From Deinococcus rubellus (GTDB lineage: Bacteria > Deinococcota > Deinococci > Deinococcales > Deinococcaceae), in assembly GCF_025244745.1 (NCBI RefSeq), contig NZ_CP104213.1, positions 2,382,001 to 2,446,000 on the forward strand: a DNA stretch of 64,000 nt. The letters run 5' to 3'. The translations under genes were made by a program, and so were the position numbers. This document shows positions 55,114 through 63,264 of this stretch, piece by piece. Below the pieces are notes generated by a model. The model worked only from the letters and a program-made list of their open reading frames with translations. It made no database searches and was not told the DNA's origin. Each line of letters starts with the position of its first letter. The stretch's first letter is position 1.

Positions 55114-55593
55114 TCACTGGAAGCTGGCAACCTTGGCTGTTTTTGAGATCATGAGCCGGATGTACTGTCCGGCCATCGCGTGCCCCGGAACACCGCAGAC
55201 AATGTAGTAAGAGCCAGCTCGCTTGGCCGTGAACGTGACCTGCTGGTGCATGCCAGATTTGATGCCCACCTCAACCCTGGCGGGCGCGTAAGCGGCGGGA
55301 AAGACCGCGTCTGTGGCATCAGCGTCCGTCGGAGCGGCCCCGCCTTTGCGAATCACGAAACTGTGGGCCAGGGTGCCCATATTCGTAAACTTGATCGTGA
55401 CTTGACTGCCCAGCGGCACAGTGAAGGTGCGGTTGCCTTTGGCCCCACCATTGAAATTCATACCGCCGTTGGCGCTGCCTTGGCCAGCGATAAGATCGAG
55501 AGTAACGGCGTGCCCCTTGGTCTGAACAGGTGAAGGGGCAGCCAGCGCTGTGCCAAGGAGTGCGGAGATCAGGAGAGCAGAGGAAACTTGCAT
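55114..55593 (-). CDS. Secreted cupredoxin (sulfocyanin-like) with Gln at the axial position
   Basis: 159 residues: signal peptide (1-19) and a blue-copper fold. Ligands: His77 in TLAHSFVIRKG, Cys133 and His138 in YIVCGVPGHAMAGQ. In sulfocyanin-type spacing the axial Met is 10 residues after the Cys; here that is Gln143, as in stellacyanins, though Met140 is nearby. Likely periplasmic electron carrier. Its promoter has a GTAACC/ATAACC tandem box. Confidence 0.85.
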   Translation of the reverse strand: MQVSSALLISALLGTALAAPSPVQTKGHAVTLDLIAGQGSANGGMNFNGGAKGNRTFTVPLGSQVTIKFTNMGTLAHSFVIRKGGAAPTDADATDAVFPAAYAPARVEVGIKSGMHQQVTFTAKRAGSYYIVCGVPGHAMAGQYIRLMISKTAKVASFQ

Positions 55594-55672
55594 GGTGGAC
55601 TCCAGGAGTGGTCATCCAGTGAAATTGAAGTGCGAACCAATCGGACCGCGCTGCTCTGGACAGCCGGTTCCT

Positions 55673-55704
55673 ACAGTAAAAGCAGGCGGTTATGACGGGG
55701 TTAC
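55673..55704 (-). promoter_or_regulatory. GTAACC/ATAACC tandem box and -10 of the cupredoxin gene
   Basis: Minus strand: GTAACC (55704-55699), N5, ATAACC (55693-55688), N9, TACTGT (55678-55673); then about 80 nt of leader. Confidence 0.65.
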
Positions 55705-55718
55705 GTCAATGGCCCGGC

Positions 55719-56539
55719 TCAGCGGTGCCGCAAGAAAAACGCCCCGATCTGCCGTCCCACTTCGGCATTCACGTCGCCGTGCGTGAGGTGCTGGCCGCTG
55801 ACTTGCACCACCTTGACGCTGGCCCCAGCGGCGCGGGCCAGGTGGGCCAGGCGACCGCCATTCTTTACGCTGCTGACCACCGTGTCCTGCGGGCTGACCA
55901 CCACCATCAGCGGCGTGCGCCTGCCGATAAAGTGCTGGAAATGATTGACCGGATCAGATGTCTTGAGTGCCGCCGAGCCGTAGGCGTCGGTAATACTTTT
56001 GCCCCGGCTCACCGATGACCTCACCGCGTCTTGCAAGTTGACCCGTCCGGCCACCAGTGCCACTGCACTGACTGGAATCCCCAGTGTGCGGCGGTGAGCG
56101 TGGCGGGCAGAGCACCCATTGAGATCCCCAGGGTGTAGACCCGCCCATCATGTCGGAAGTGTGGCAAGGCGGCTCTGTAAGCGCGCTGGATGGAAGACAG
56201 CGCTGCCGCGTTGCCCCAGGTGCTAGGACCGCCGTCGCTGCTGAGCAGCAGCACAAAGCCCTGCGCGTCAATGCCGTCCAGCAAGGCGTCAAATGGCGCG
56301 TGCTGGATGCCGTCGCTCGCCAGCCCGCCGCGCCCGTGCGAGACGATCACCACTGCGCAGGGTCGGGCCTGGCACTGCTTTGGAACGATGAGCTGTGCGT
56401 CGCCTGTAGGGTCAGGTAAGGTCAAGGTTTGCCGCCCGTCTTTATCGCTGAGCCACACAGCCCTGGCTTGAGCGTCCAGAAGCGGCGTCCAGGCCAGCAG
56501 CGCAGCCAGAGCCAGAAGGGAGAACAAGCAGTTGGCCAT
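55719..56539 (-). pseudogene. Exported alpha/beta hydrolase split by a frameshift
   Basis: The 5' part (from ATG 56539) has a signal peptide, VVIVSHGRGG (oxyanion loop) and the nucleophile elbow LGISMGALPATL. Near 56080-56090 the frame breaks: adding one base after the His codon restores LGIPVSAVALVAGRVN, which continues to SPQDTVVSS (Asp) and SGQHLTHGDV (His), ending at 55719. So one missing nucleotide separates the Ser from the Asp and His of the triad. The gene keeps its own TATACC-type promoter, so the break may be recent or an assembly error. Confidence 0.75.
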
Positions 56540-56547
56540 GACCCCTC

Positions 56548-56579
56548 ATCCTACAGGCCAATGGTTAAGCTGCTGTATA
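56548..56579 (-). promoter_or_regulatory. TATACA/TTAACC tandem box and -10 of the split hydrolase gene
   Basis: Minus strand: TATACA (56579-56574), N5, TTAACC (56568-56563), N9, TAGGAT (56553-56548). Confidence 0.68.
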
Positions 56580-56604
56580 GCGGCGAACAAAGGCTCGAAC
56601 GGCC

Positions 56605-56636
56605 TATACCGCCTCTATACCGAATGCGTTTAGGGT
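56605..56636 (+). promoter_or_regulatory. TATACC tandem box and -10 of the polysaccharide deacetylase gene
   Basis: TATACC (56605-56610), N5, TATACC (56616-56621), N9, TAGGGT (56631-56636), 5 nt before ATG 56642. Lies back to back with the hydrolase box. Confidence 0.78.
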
Positions 56637-56641
56637 GAGGG

Positions 56642-57811
56642 ATGCACCGTTTTCTGGCTTTATTGGTCCTGCTGATGGGTACATCTCTCGCTCAACCTGC
56701 TCCCGGCCAGATTCAACCGGTTGCGCCCGGCACGCGGACTGCTCCGCGCCTTCAGACCCTCGCTCTCACCCCACCTCTCCCTGAAGTAAAAACCGTGGAG
56801 GTGCTCAGCAACGGCTTTGTTCGGGCTGCCCACGCCATCATTTTGCTGTCCGGCGCTCAGACCACCGATGGCCGGGCCACCCAGTTGGCGCTGCTGGCCG
56901 CTGAGCGCACGTACCGCGCCGCACCCGATCTACTGGAGGTGGATGTCAGCGTGTACCGTGCCAAAGGCTACGCGGGCTTCGGTGGCCCGCTGCCGCTGCT
57001 CACCCTCTCGGTGCCACGTGAGCGCCTGGCGACGGTGCGGACCAGCGTCCAGACCGACCAATACGACCGCATCTGGATCAACCCGCAGATCGACACGCCG
57101 GAAGTGATTGCTCCGCCTGCCAAGCTGCTGGAGAAAGTGCCGGTATTTGTCGGCAGCAGGGCTGAGCAACTCAAGCAGCAGTTGCAGCAGTCACTGAGTC
57201 ATGCCAGGGGCGGCGTGCGCGGCGGGCTGCTGTTTCAGGGGCCTTCGTCACGGCGGCAGGTGGCCCTGACCTTTGATGATGGGCCGCACCCGCTGTACTT
57301 TCCATTGGTGCTTGATTTGCTGCGCCGTGCTGATGTCAAAGCCACCTTCTTCCTGATTGGGCGCAACGCGGTCGCCTACCCTTATTTTGTGCAGGATCTG
57401 GTGCGCGGCGGCTTCGAGATCGCCAACCATACCTTCCACCATGTCCGGCTGCCCAGCCTCAGCACCCTTCAGATCAAAACAGAACTCAGCAGCACCAACA
57501 CGCTCCTCACTCAGCTCGGCGGCCAGAACGTGCTGTATTTCCGTCCCCCAGGCGGCCGCTACAGCACCCGCGTGCTGAATATTGCCAGGCAACTCGGTCT
57601 CACCACCGTCTTCTGGACCGATGATCCAGGCGACTTTCAAAATCCTGGCGTCGAGACCGTCGAGGCCCGTTTCGGGAAGCGTTTGCGGCCTGGCGGAATT
57701 ATTTTGCTGCATGACAACGCGCTGGACGGACTCCTGGCCCTGCCCGATCTGCTCAAGGTGGCGAGACAGCGGGGTTACACAGTGACGACGGTGGGGGCAC
57801 TCGGACGCTAA
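56642..57811 (+). CDS. Secreted polysaccharide deacetylase
   Basis: 389 residues. Signal peptide (FLALLVLLMGTSLAQ), an N-terminal domain of about 180 residues I do not recognise, then a NodB/CE4 deacetylase domain: VALTFDDGPHP (motif 1, metal Asp), NHTFHH (motif 2, His pair), FRPPGGRYS (motif 3), WTDDPGDF (motif 4) and ILLHDN (motif 5). Acts on N-acetylated wall or surface polysaccharide. A decayed 3' copy of a related gene lies at 60.3 kb. Confidence 0.9.
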   Translation: MHRFLALLVLLMGTSLAQPAPGQIQPVAPGTRTAPRLQTLALTPPLPEVKTVEVLSNGFVRAAHAIILLSGAQTTDGRATQLALLAAERTYRAAPDLLEVDVSVYRAKGYAGFGGPLPLLTLSVPRERLATVRTSVQTDQYDRIWINPQIDTPEVIAPPAKLLEKVPVFVGSRAEQLKQQLQQSLSHARGGVRGGLLFQGPSSRRQVALTFDDGPHPLYFPLVLDLLRRADVKATFFLIGRNAVAYPYFVQDLVRGGFEIANHTFHHVRLPSLSTLQIKTELSSTNTLLTQLGGQNVLYFRPPGGRYSTRVLNIARQLGLTTVFWTDDPGDFQNPGVETVEARFGKRLRPGGIILLHDNALDGLLALPDLLKVARQRGYTVTTVGALGR

Positions 57812-57857
57812 GTACAAGCGGGCGCTACCGAACATCTCGTCCTCTGGGCCGCAGCCT

Positions 57858-59543
57858 TCAGATGTTCGGCACGAGGTCAAAGTACTCGTGATCCTCGTTC
57901 GCGCCGCCAAAACCCTGGCCCACCTCCTTCTCGCTCACGACAAATTCGATGCTGCTGATCCACTTGATCATCTTGTAGCCCAGTTGATTCTCGGCCCGCA
58001 ACCTCAGCGGCGCACCGTGGTTGGCTCCCAGCCGCTCGCCGTTCATCTCGTAGGCCAGCAGACATTGCGGGTGCAGGGCGTCTTTCAGCGACAGCGTCTC
58101 GTAGTATTCGCCGCCGTACAGCCCCTCACCGAACGAATGAAACACCATCACCTTCGCTTCAGGCCGGGGTTGCACCAGTTCGATCAGGGCGCTCATGGAG
58201 AGGCCGCCCCATTCGGCCACGCCGGACCAGCCCTGGATGCAGTGGTGCAGCGTGATGTGGTTTTCTTGACCCAGCGCCATGATCTCGCCGAGTGAGAGTT
58301 CGACTGGATGGTCCACCAGGCCCGATATTCGCAGCTTAAAATTCTGAAAATCATCGGCCAGCAGCGTCTGCCAGTCCTCGGAAGTCGGCAGCTTGCCGTT
58401 TGACCAGAAGTGCGGCGAGATGTCGGCGCGGGTAAATTCAGCACTGGGTGTCAAGGGGTCAAGTGTCCGCAGGGTCAATGTGCCGACAGTGCGCCGGGCC
58501 GCGAGTTGCAGCGCACGCGGACGGTGCCACGACACCCAGTAGGCCGCAAACAAAACGCCAAGAGCGGCGGCGATGCCGATCAGGCCCAGCATCCATCCGG
58601 CAGGGCCACCAGTATCAGTACCCATGACGATATGGTTCATATTCTGCACAAAACCAGTGGTGGCGACCAGAACAATGTGGATCACCAGAAACACCGAGAA
58701 GCCGACCATCAACAGGAAATGCAGTGACCTGGCCCCCTGCCGCCCGCCGAACAAACGCGGATACCAGGAAAAGCGGCCGTCCAGCGCGGGTGACATGGCC
58801 AGCCCGCTCAGGATGGACAGCGGAGCCATCACGAATACGACGGCAAAATAGGCGAGCTGCTGCAAGGCCTGGTACGCATAAAAGCCGTCCGGTTCGGCGG
58901 GCAGGTGGAAGGTCGCGTAATGAACGAAGATCTTCCAGGATTCAGGAAGGATACCCCAGTAGGTCGGTACCAGCCGTGCCCAGTGGCCCTGCACGAACAG
59001 CAGCACGACGTAGATCACTCCCGTCAGCACCCAGAACAGCACCGAGAGAAAATGCCAGTGCCGGGCCACGCCGATGGTGTGGCGGTAACCCGGCAGGCTC
59101 CACAGCGGCGAGATGTAGCGGGCGTCGTCTTTGGCCGTCCAGAGGCGGTCAGTGGGCACTGTCAGTGGCGTGAAGCGAATCCACTCCGAGCCGGGGGTGC
59201 AGTCCTGGTGGCTGTACAGGCGAGGGTGATCGGCCAGAATCGACAGTCCGCTGCGGATCAGCAGCAGTGTCAACACGAAGCTAATGTAGTGAGCGGTCCG
59301 CAGCCAGAGCGGGAAGCCGGACGAGCCGGGAAAAGTGCGAACCGGGTCAGCCACAGCAGGCAGACCGAAAAGCCCGTACTGAATCCAGGCGATGATGATC
59401 GGCAGCAGTACCACTGTTGTCACGCCAAGCAGCAGGGTTGGCCGGATCCATAGTCCTGGGCGGCGATCTGGGGGGTAATGAACCTTGTTTTCCCGTGGAG
59501 GTGCTGAATGGATCATTCCATCCCCCCAGGGCCAGCCGCTCAT
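57858..59543 (-). CDS. Cytochrome b561-like domain fused to a molybdopterin oxidoreductase domain
   Basis: 561 residues. The N half (30-345) has about six TM helices with His residues for b hemes (RTAHYISFVL, GVARHWHFLSVLFW, ARSLHFLLMVGFSVFLVIHIV). The C half (365-561) is a sulfite-oxidase/YedY-type Moco domain with the Mo-ligand Cys in ITLHHCIQGWSGVAEWGG and NHGAPLRLRAENQLGYKMIKWI. Membrane electron transfer and catalysis are thus in one chain. Substrate unknown (sulfite, nitrate or sulfoxide possible). ATG 59516 is an alternative start. Confidence 0.87.
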   Translation of the reverse strand: MSGWPWGDGMIHSAPPRENKVHYPPDRRPGLWIRPTLLLGVTTVVLLPIIIAWIQYGLFGLPAVADPVRTFPGSSGFPLWLRTAHYISFVLTLLLIRSGLSILADHPRLYSHQDCTPGSEWIRFTPLTVPTDRLWTAKDDARYISPLWSLPGYRHTIGVARHWHFLSVLFWVLTGVIYVVLLFVQGHWARLVPTYWGILPESWKIFVHYATFHLPAEPDGFYAYQALQQLAYFAVVFVMAPLSILSGLAMSPALDGRFSWYPRLFGGRQGARSLHFLLMVGFSVFLVIHIVLVATTGFVQNMNHIVMGTDTGGPAGWMLGLIGIAAALGVLFAAYWVSWHRPRALQLAARRTVGTLTLRTLDPLTPSAEFTRADISPHFWSNGKLPTSEDWQTLLADDFQNFKLRISGLVDHPVELSLGEIMALGQENHITLHHCIQGWSGVAEWGGLSMSALIELVQPRPEAKVMVFHSFGEGLYGGEYYETLSLKDALHPQCLLAYEMNGERLGANHGAPLRLRAENQLGYKMIKWISSIEFVVSEKEVGQGFGGANEDHEYFDLVPNI

Positions 59544-59858
59544 TGTTTTAAGTTTTCACCGGGCAGGCCCACGCAGAGCAGTGACGGCGTCCTGACTTAC
59601 TGGGCGGCTCCTCAAGTGGCTGGGTCACCACCCTGACAGCCTGAACCTACATCTGACGGGTGTGAGAAGTCAGGGAAAGAAGGCAGGAGTGGGCAGGTCG
59701 TTCGTGCTGCCAGAAACGACTGGCCAGCGGTCACGACCCAGCCTGCCGCTGCTTGTTCCTGGCGGTCTGGGTGCTCCGCTTGAAGACTTGATAGGTGCAT
59801 GGCCAAGGTCAGCACGTCAACTCTCAGGTAAGGTAGGGGGAGAGCCAGGGAGGCCGTT
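59544..59858. other. Intergenic region, nothing recognised
   Basis: 315 bp between divergent genes. I see no tandem box, no RNA gene and no convincing ORF. A Shine-Dalgarno (AGGGAGG) for the cupin gene is at its right end. Confidence 0.6.
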
Positions 59859-60296
59859 ATGTCTGAAGGACGACTGGATCGCCCGCAACCCATTGCCCTC
59901 AACCGCTATGACCTCACCGGTCAAATTGCCCGCCTCCGCGACGACGTGCCCCTGTCCAAGTACGGACGCGACTCACTCACGCTGGTGCGTGATCCGGGTT
60001 TCACACTCCTGCTGATGGTTCTGAAGGCGGGCACAGGTTTGCCAGAGCACACCGCTCCTGGCCCGATCAGCGTCCTGGTGCTCGATGGCCGCGCCGCTTT
60101 CACAGCTCAGGGCACGCAGCTTGACCTCGGCCCACATGAACTGGTCACGTTGCCCGCCCACGTCTCCCACGCCGTGATGGCGCTGGAAGACAGCGCTCTC
60201 TTGATCACCATTGCTGAGCTGGTCACGCACACCAGCCCTGTTGGCCTTGAGCGTGAACGACAGGTGGAGACAGTGCAGGCTCCCGAACAGACTTGA
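59859..60296 (+). CDS. Small cupin-domain protein
   Basis: 145 residues with one cupin barrel: motif 1 region LKAGTGLPEHTAPGPISVLVLDG (one His; the usual second His is replaced by Pro-Gly) and motif 2 LGPHELVTLPAHVSHAVMALED (two His). It may bind a metal or small ligand, and could act in regulation or as a simple enzyme. No operon partner. Confidence 0.8.
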   Translation: MSEGRLDRPQPIALNRYDLTGQIARLRDDVPLSKYGRDSLTLVRDPGFTLLLMVLKAGTGLPEHTAPGPISVLVLDGRAAFTAQGTQLDLGPHELVTLPAHVSHAVMALEDSALLITIAELVTHTSPVGLERERQVETVQAPEQT

Positions 60297-60317
60297 GAGC
60301 TGCACTTTCAAGGTGTT

Positions 60318-60448
60318 TTTCGGTCCAGCGGTATTCATTCGCTTCACGACAACATGACCTCGGTAACACGGCTTTTGGCCCTGCCCGATCTCCTCAAGGT
60401 GGTGAGCGGGGCTATACTGTCACAACAGTGGGTCCATTGGCCCCTTAG
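60318..60448 (+). pseudogene. 3' remnant of a second polysaccharide deacetylase
   Basis: DNA here parallels the last 40 codons of the deacetylase gene at 56642. One frame reads SLHDNMTSVTRLLALPDLLKVV, against LLHDNALDGLLALPDLLKVA. After a one-base shift the next frame gives GYTVTTVGPLAP and a stop at 60446-60448, against GYTVTTVGALGR. The rest of the gene is gone. The scrap abuts the arsB-like stop codon. It is either a decayed tandem copy or a deletion scar. Confidence 0.75.
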
Positions 60449-61728
60449 GGCCGCAGCAGCACCAACGCGCCCAGGGTCAGCAGCAAGGTCGGCAGGGTCA
60501 CGGCCCAGGCCAGGCGCACATACTCGCCCCAGGACACCTGCCACTTCCGCGCCGAGAGCAGGCTCAGCCACAGCAGCGTCGCCAGGCTCCCCAGCGGCGT
60601 CAGCTTGGAGCCGACATTGACCGCCACGATATTGGCGTAGACCGCGAGGGTCTCGGCATGGGGCGGCAATCTGGCCTGCTCGATACCCAGCCCTCCGATC
60701 AGCAGGGCTGGAAGGTTGTTGGATAGGGCGGACGCCAGCGCCATCAGTCCGCCGAGGCCGTAGGCCAGCGTCCAGGCCCCCCGTTCCCACAGCGCCGCAA
60801 ACACTGTCCCCGCCGCGCTGGTGACTCCGGCATTGCGTAAGCCGTAAACCACCAGGTACATGCCCAGCGAAAACCCCACCACCGACCAGGGAGCCTTCCG
60901 CAGCACCGCCCCCGCTGGACGCCGCCGCGCCCAGGCGGTGAGGAGCAGCGCCGCCGCCGCCGTCAAGGCAGGCAGACTTTCGGGAATTCCCCAGCGCGGC
61001 GCAAGAAAAAAGCTGATCAGCAGCACAGCCAGCAGACCCGTGCCCACCCCGCAGACCACCACGTCGTTGAGGGCCGACCTGGGCGCAGGCAGGTCCTCCA
61101 CCGCGTAGCGGGCGGGCAACGCCTTGTGAAAGCGCCACCACAGCGCCGCCAGCCCCGCCGTTACGGCTGCCAGATCCACCGGCCCCATCACGGCAGCGTA
61201 GGCGGCGAACTTCAGCTTGAACTGATCGGCGCTGATGATATTGGTGAGGTTGGAGGTAATCAGCGGCAAGCTCGCCGCGTCCACAATAAAGCCGGTGGCA
61301 AACAGCAGGGCCAGCCCAGCGGGGCGTTTCAAATGAAGTAGCTCGCACAGCTCCAGCGCAATCGGCGTCAGGATCAGGACTGCGCCGTCATTGGCGAGGA
61401 GGGCGGCCAGCACCGCCCCAAACAGGATCAGCAGCACGAACAGCCGACCCATGCTTCCCCCTGCCCACCGCGCCAGATGCAGCGCCGTGAAGCGGAAGAG
61501 GCCTGCCTCGCTCAGCAGCAAACTGAGAATAATCAGGGCGATCAGGGTGAAGGTGGCGTTCCAGGTGGCCTGCCAGACCACCCAGACGTCATGCCAGTGC
61601 ACCAGCCCCAGCAGCAGCGCCGCTGCCGCACCCAGCCCGGCCCCCAGCGCGATATTGAGCTTGAAGGGACGAACGATCACCAGAAACAAAGTCGCGGCGA
61701 ACACGGCGAGAGCGGCGAGCAAGGTCAC
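60445..61728 (-). CDS. ArsB/NhaD-type anion permease
   Basis: 427 residues, about 12 TM segments, ion-transporter superfamily. ArsB-like features are LLANDGAVLILTPIALEL, SNLTNIISADQF, ASALSNNLPALLIG and NVGSKLTPLGSLATLLWL. Likely arsenite/antimonite efflux, but no arsR or arsC is near, so another oxyanion is possible. GTG start with TACACT ending 6 nt upstream (leaderless), 42 bp after the Nramp gene. Confidence 0.83.
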   Translation of the reverse strand: MTLLAALAVFAATLFLVIVRPFKLNIALGAGLGAAAALLLGLVHWHDVWVVWQATWNATFTLIALIILSLLLSEAGLFRFTALHLARWAGGSMGRLFVLLILFGAVLAALLANDGAVLILTPIALELCELLHLKRPAGLALLFATGFIVDAASLPLITSNLTNIISADQFKLKFAAYAAVMGPVDLAAVTAGLAALWWRFHKALPARYAVEDLPAPRSALNDVVVCGVGTGLLAVLLISFFLAPRWGIPESLPALTAAAALLLTAWARRRPAGAVLRKAPWSVVGFSLGMYLVVYGLRNAGVTSAAGTVFAALWERGAWTLAYGLGGLMALASALSNNLPALLIGGLGIEQARLPPHAETLAVYANIVAVNVGSKLTPLGSLATLLWLSLLSARKWQVSWGEYVRLAWAVTLPTLLLTLGALVLLRP

Positions 61729-61770
61729 CGGGTCAGTGTAAGCGCCCAGAGGAAAGACGTCGTCGGCCCA

Positions 61771-63069
61771 TCATTTTCCCAGCGTGGCGAACATGGCGGC
61801 GGCGGCCAGGGCCATCACGCCGGTGCCCAGCCAGCCCAGCCCCCGCAGCCAGCCCTTCACCGTGAATTCGCCCATAACCCCCTTGTTGGCCGTGATCAAC
61901 ATCAGCAGCAGCATCACCGGAGCCGCCGCTACGCCGTTGATGATCGCCGAGTAATAGAGCGCTTTGATCGGGTCGATGTGCACCAGTACCAGTCCAAGTC
62001 CGAGCAGCGTCGATAGCGCGATGATGGCGTAGAAGCCTCTGGCCTGATAAAGCTTGCGTTCCAGACCCACCGGCCACCTCAGCGCCTCACCCAGCGCGTA
62101 GCCCGCCGACCCGGCCAGCACCGGCAAGGCCAGCAACCCGGTACCGACCAGACCCGCCGCAAACAGAATGAAGGCAAAGCGCCCGGCAATGGGGCGCAGC
62201 GCCTCAGCGGCCTGCGAGGCGGTCTGGATATCAGTCTGGCCGTGTGCGTGCAGCACCACTGCTGCCGTCAGAATAATGAAAAAGGCCACCAGATTGGAAA
62301 AGGCCATACCGATGAACGTATCGCTGCGAATGCGCCTGAATTGCTCACGGGCTTCCTGCGGGTCTTCTTTGAGGGGATGCTCGAGGACATGGGTGTCCAT
62401 GTCGGAAACTTCCTCGGACGCCTGCCAGAAAAACAGGTAAGGACTGATGGTGGTGCCCAGCACAGCGACCAGCGCCTGAATCGATGACGCGCCGACACTG
62501 AAGTGCGGCAGGAGCGTGGCCCGCAGCGCCTGACCCCACGGCACATGCACCACGAATACGGTGGCGACGTAGGCCAGGAGCGAGGCTGACAGCCATTTGA
62601 GGATCTGGGCGTAGCGGCTGTAGGGCACGAAGACTTGCAGCAGCACCGACAGCACGGCGAACAGGGCCGCGTAGAGCAGGGCCGGGCCGCCAACCAGAAG
62701 CCGCACCGCTTCGCCCATTGCGCCGATATCGGCCCCCAGATTGATGACGTTGGCGATAATCAGCAGCGCCGTGACAAGCCACAGCCACACCGGCGCGTAA
62801 GCGCGGCGCATGTTTCCGGCGATGCCGTGTCCGGTCACGCGGCCCAGGCGGCCACTGATTTCCTGAATGGTGGCCATCAGAGGGTAAGAAAAGAGCATCG
62901 CCCACAGCAGGCCGTAGCCGAACTGCGCCCCGACCTGCGAGTAGGTGGCAATGCCGCTCGGATCGTCGTCGCTGGCCCCAGTGATAAGGCCAGGTCCGAG
63001 GGCTTTGAGCAGGTTATGTTTTTGTTCACGGCGTTCAGGCTCAGGCAGCGAAGGGGGCGCTTCGGTCAT
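61771..63069 (-). CDS. Nramp-superfamily divalent metal transporter with altered ion-site motif
   Basis: 432 residues, about 11 TM segments of the Nramp/LeuT fold. TM1 reads GASDDDPSGIATYS where canonical Mn/Fe transporters have DPGN, and the TM6 region reads TTISPYLFFWQASEE in place of the MPHN-type Met site. These changes fit Nramp-related proteins with different ion preference (Mg-type members are known). Its AT-rich promoter and roughly 80-nt leader carry two hairpins. Confidence 0.82.
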   Translation of the reverse strand: MTEAPPSLPEPERREQKHNLLKALGPGLITGASDDDPSGIATYSQVGAQFGYGLLWAMLFSYPLMATIQEISGRLGRVTGHGIAGNMRRAYAPVWLWLVTALLIIANVINLGADIGAMGEAVRLLVGGPALLYAALFAVLSVLLQVFVPYSRYAQILKWLSASLLAYVATVFVVHVPWGQALRATLLPHFSVGASSIQALVAVLGTTISPYLFFWQASEEVSDMDTHVLEHPLKEDPQEAREQFRRIRSDTFIGMAFSNLVAFFIILTAAVVLHAHGQTDIQTASQAAEALRPIAGRFAFILFAAGLVGTGLLALPVLAGSAGYALGEALRWPVGLERKLYQARGFYAIIALSTLLGLGLVLVHIDPIKALYYSAIINGVAAAPVMLLLMLITANKGVMGEFTVKGWLRGLGWLGTGVMALAAAAMFATLGK

Positions 63070-63084
63070 TGATCTTCCAATAAA

Positions 63085-63142
63085 CTCAAGCTTGAGGCGA
63101 GGTAGAGGAGAAGACGTTAGAAATCAAACCGAAGCCGGTTTG
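63085..63142 (-). promoter_or_regulatory. Two hairpins in the Nramp gene leader
   Basis: CAAACCG/CGGTTTG (63125-63131/63136-63142, 4-nt loop) and the palindrome CTCAAGCTTGAG (63085-63096), the latter followed on the minus strand by TTTATT. A -10 (TATTAT, 63159-63154) puts both in the 5' UTR. They could be attenuator-like; no known Mn or Mg riboswitch consensus was seen. Confidence 0.4.
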
Positions 63143-63264
63143 TCGACTTTTCGATAATATCAATCTAAAAAGTTGACATAACGTCTCGTTGAAGTTGAAT
63201 TCGCCAGATCTTTGGCTCTCTATTGTTGCCGCTGTCCTTTATCAGATTCAAACTGAATTGTCAT

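Noticed and set aside
63171..63181. TTGACATAA resembles half of the radiation/desiccation response motif (RDRM) of Deinococcus
   Set aside because: The other half of the palindrome is absent, and the adjacent gene is not a known RDR regulon member.
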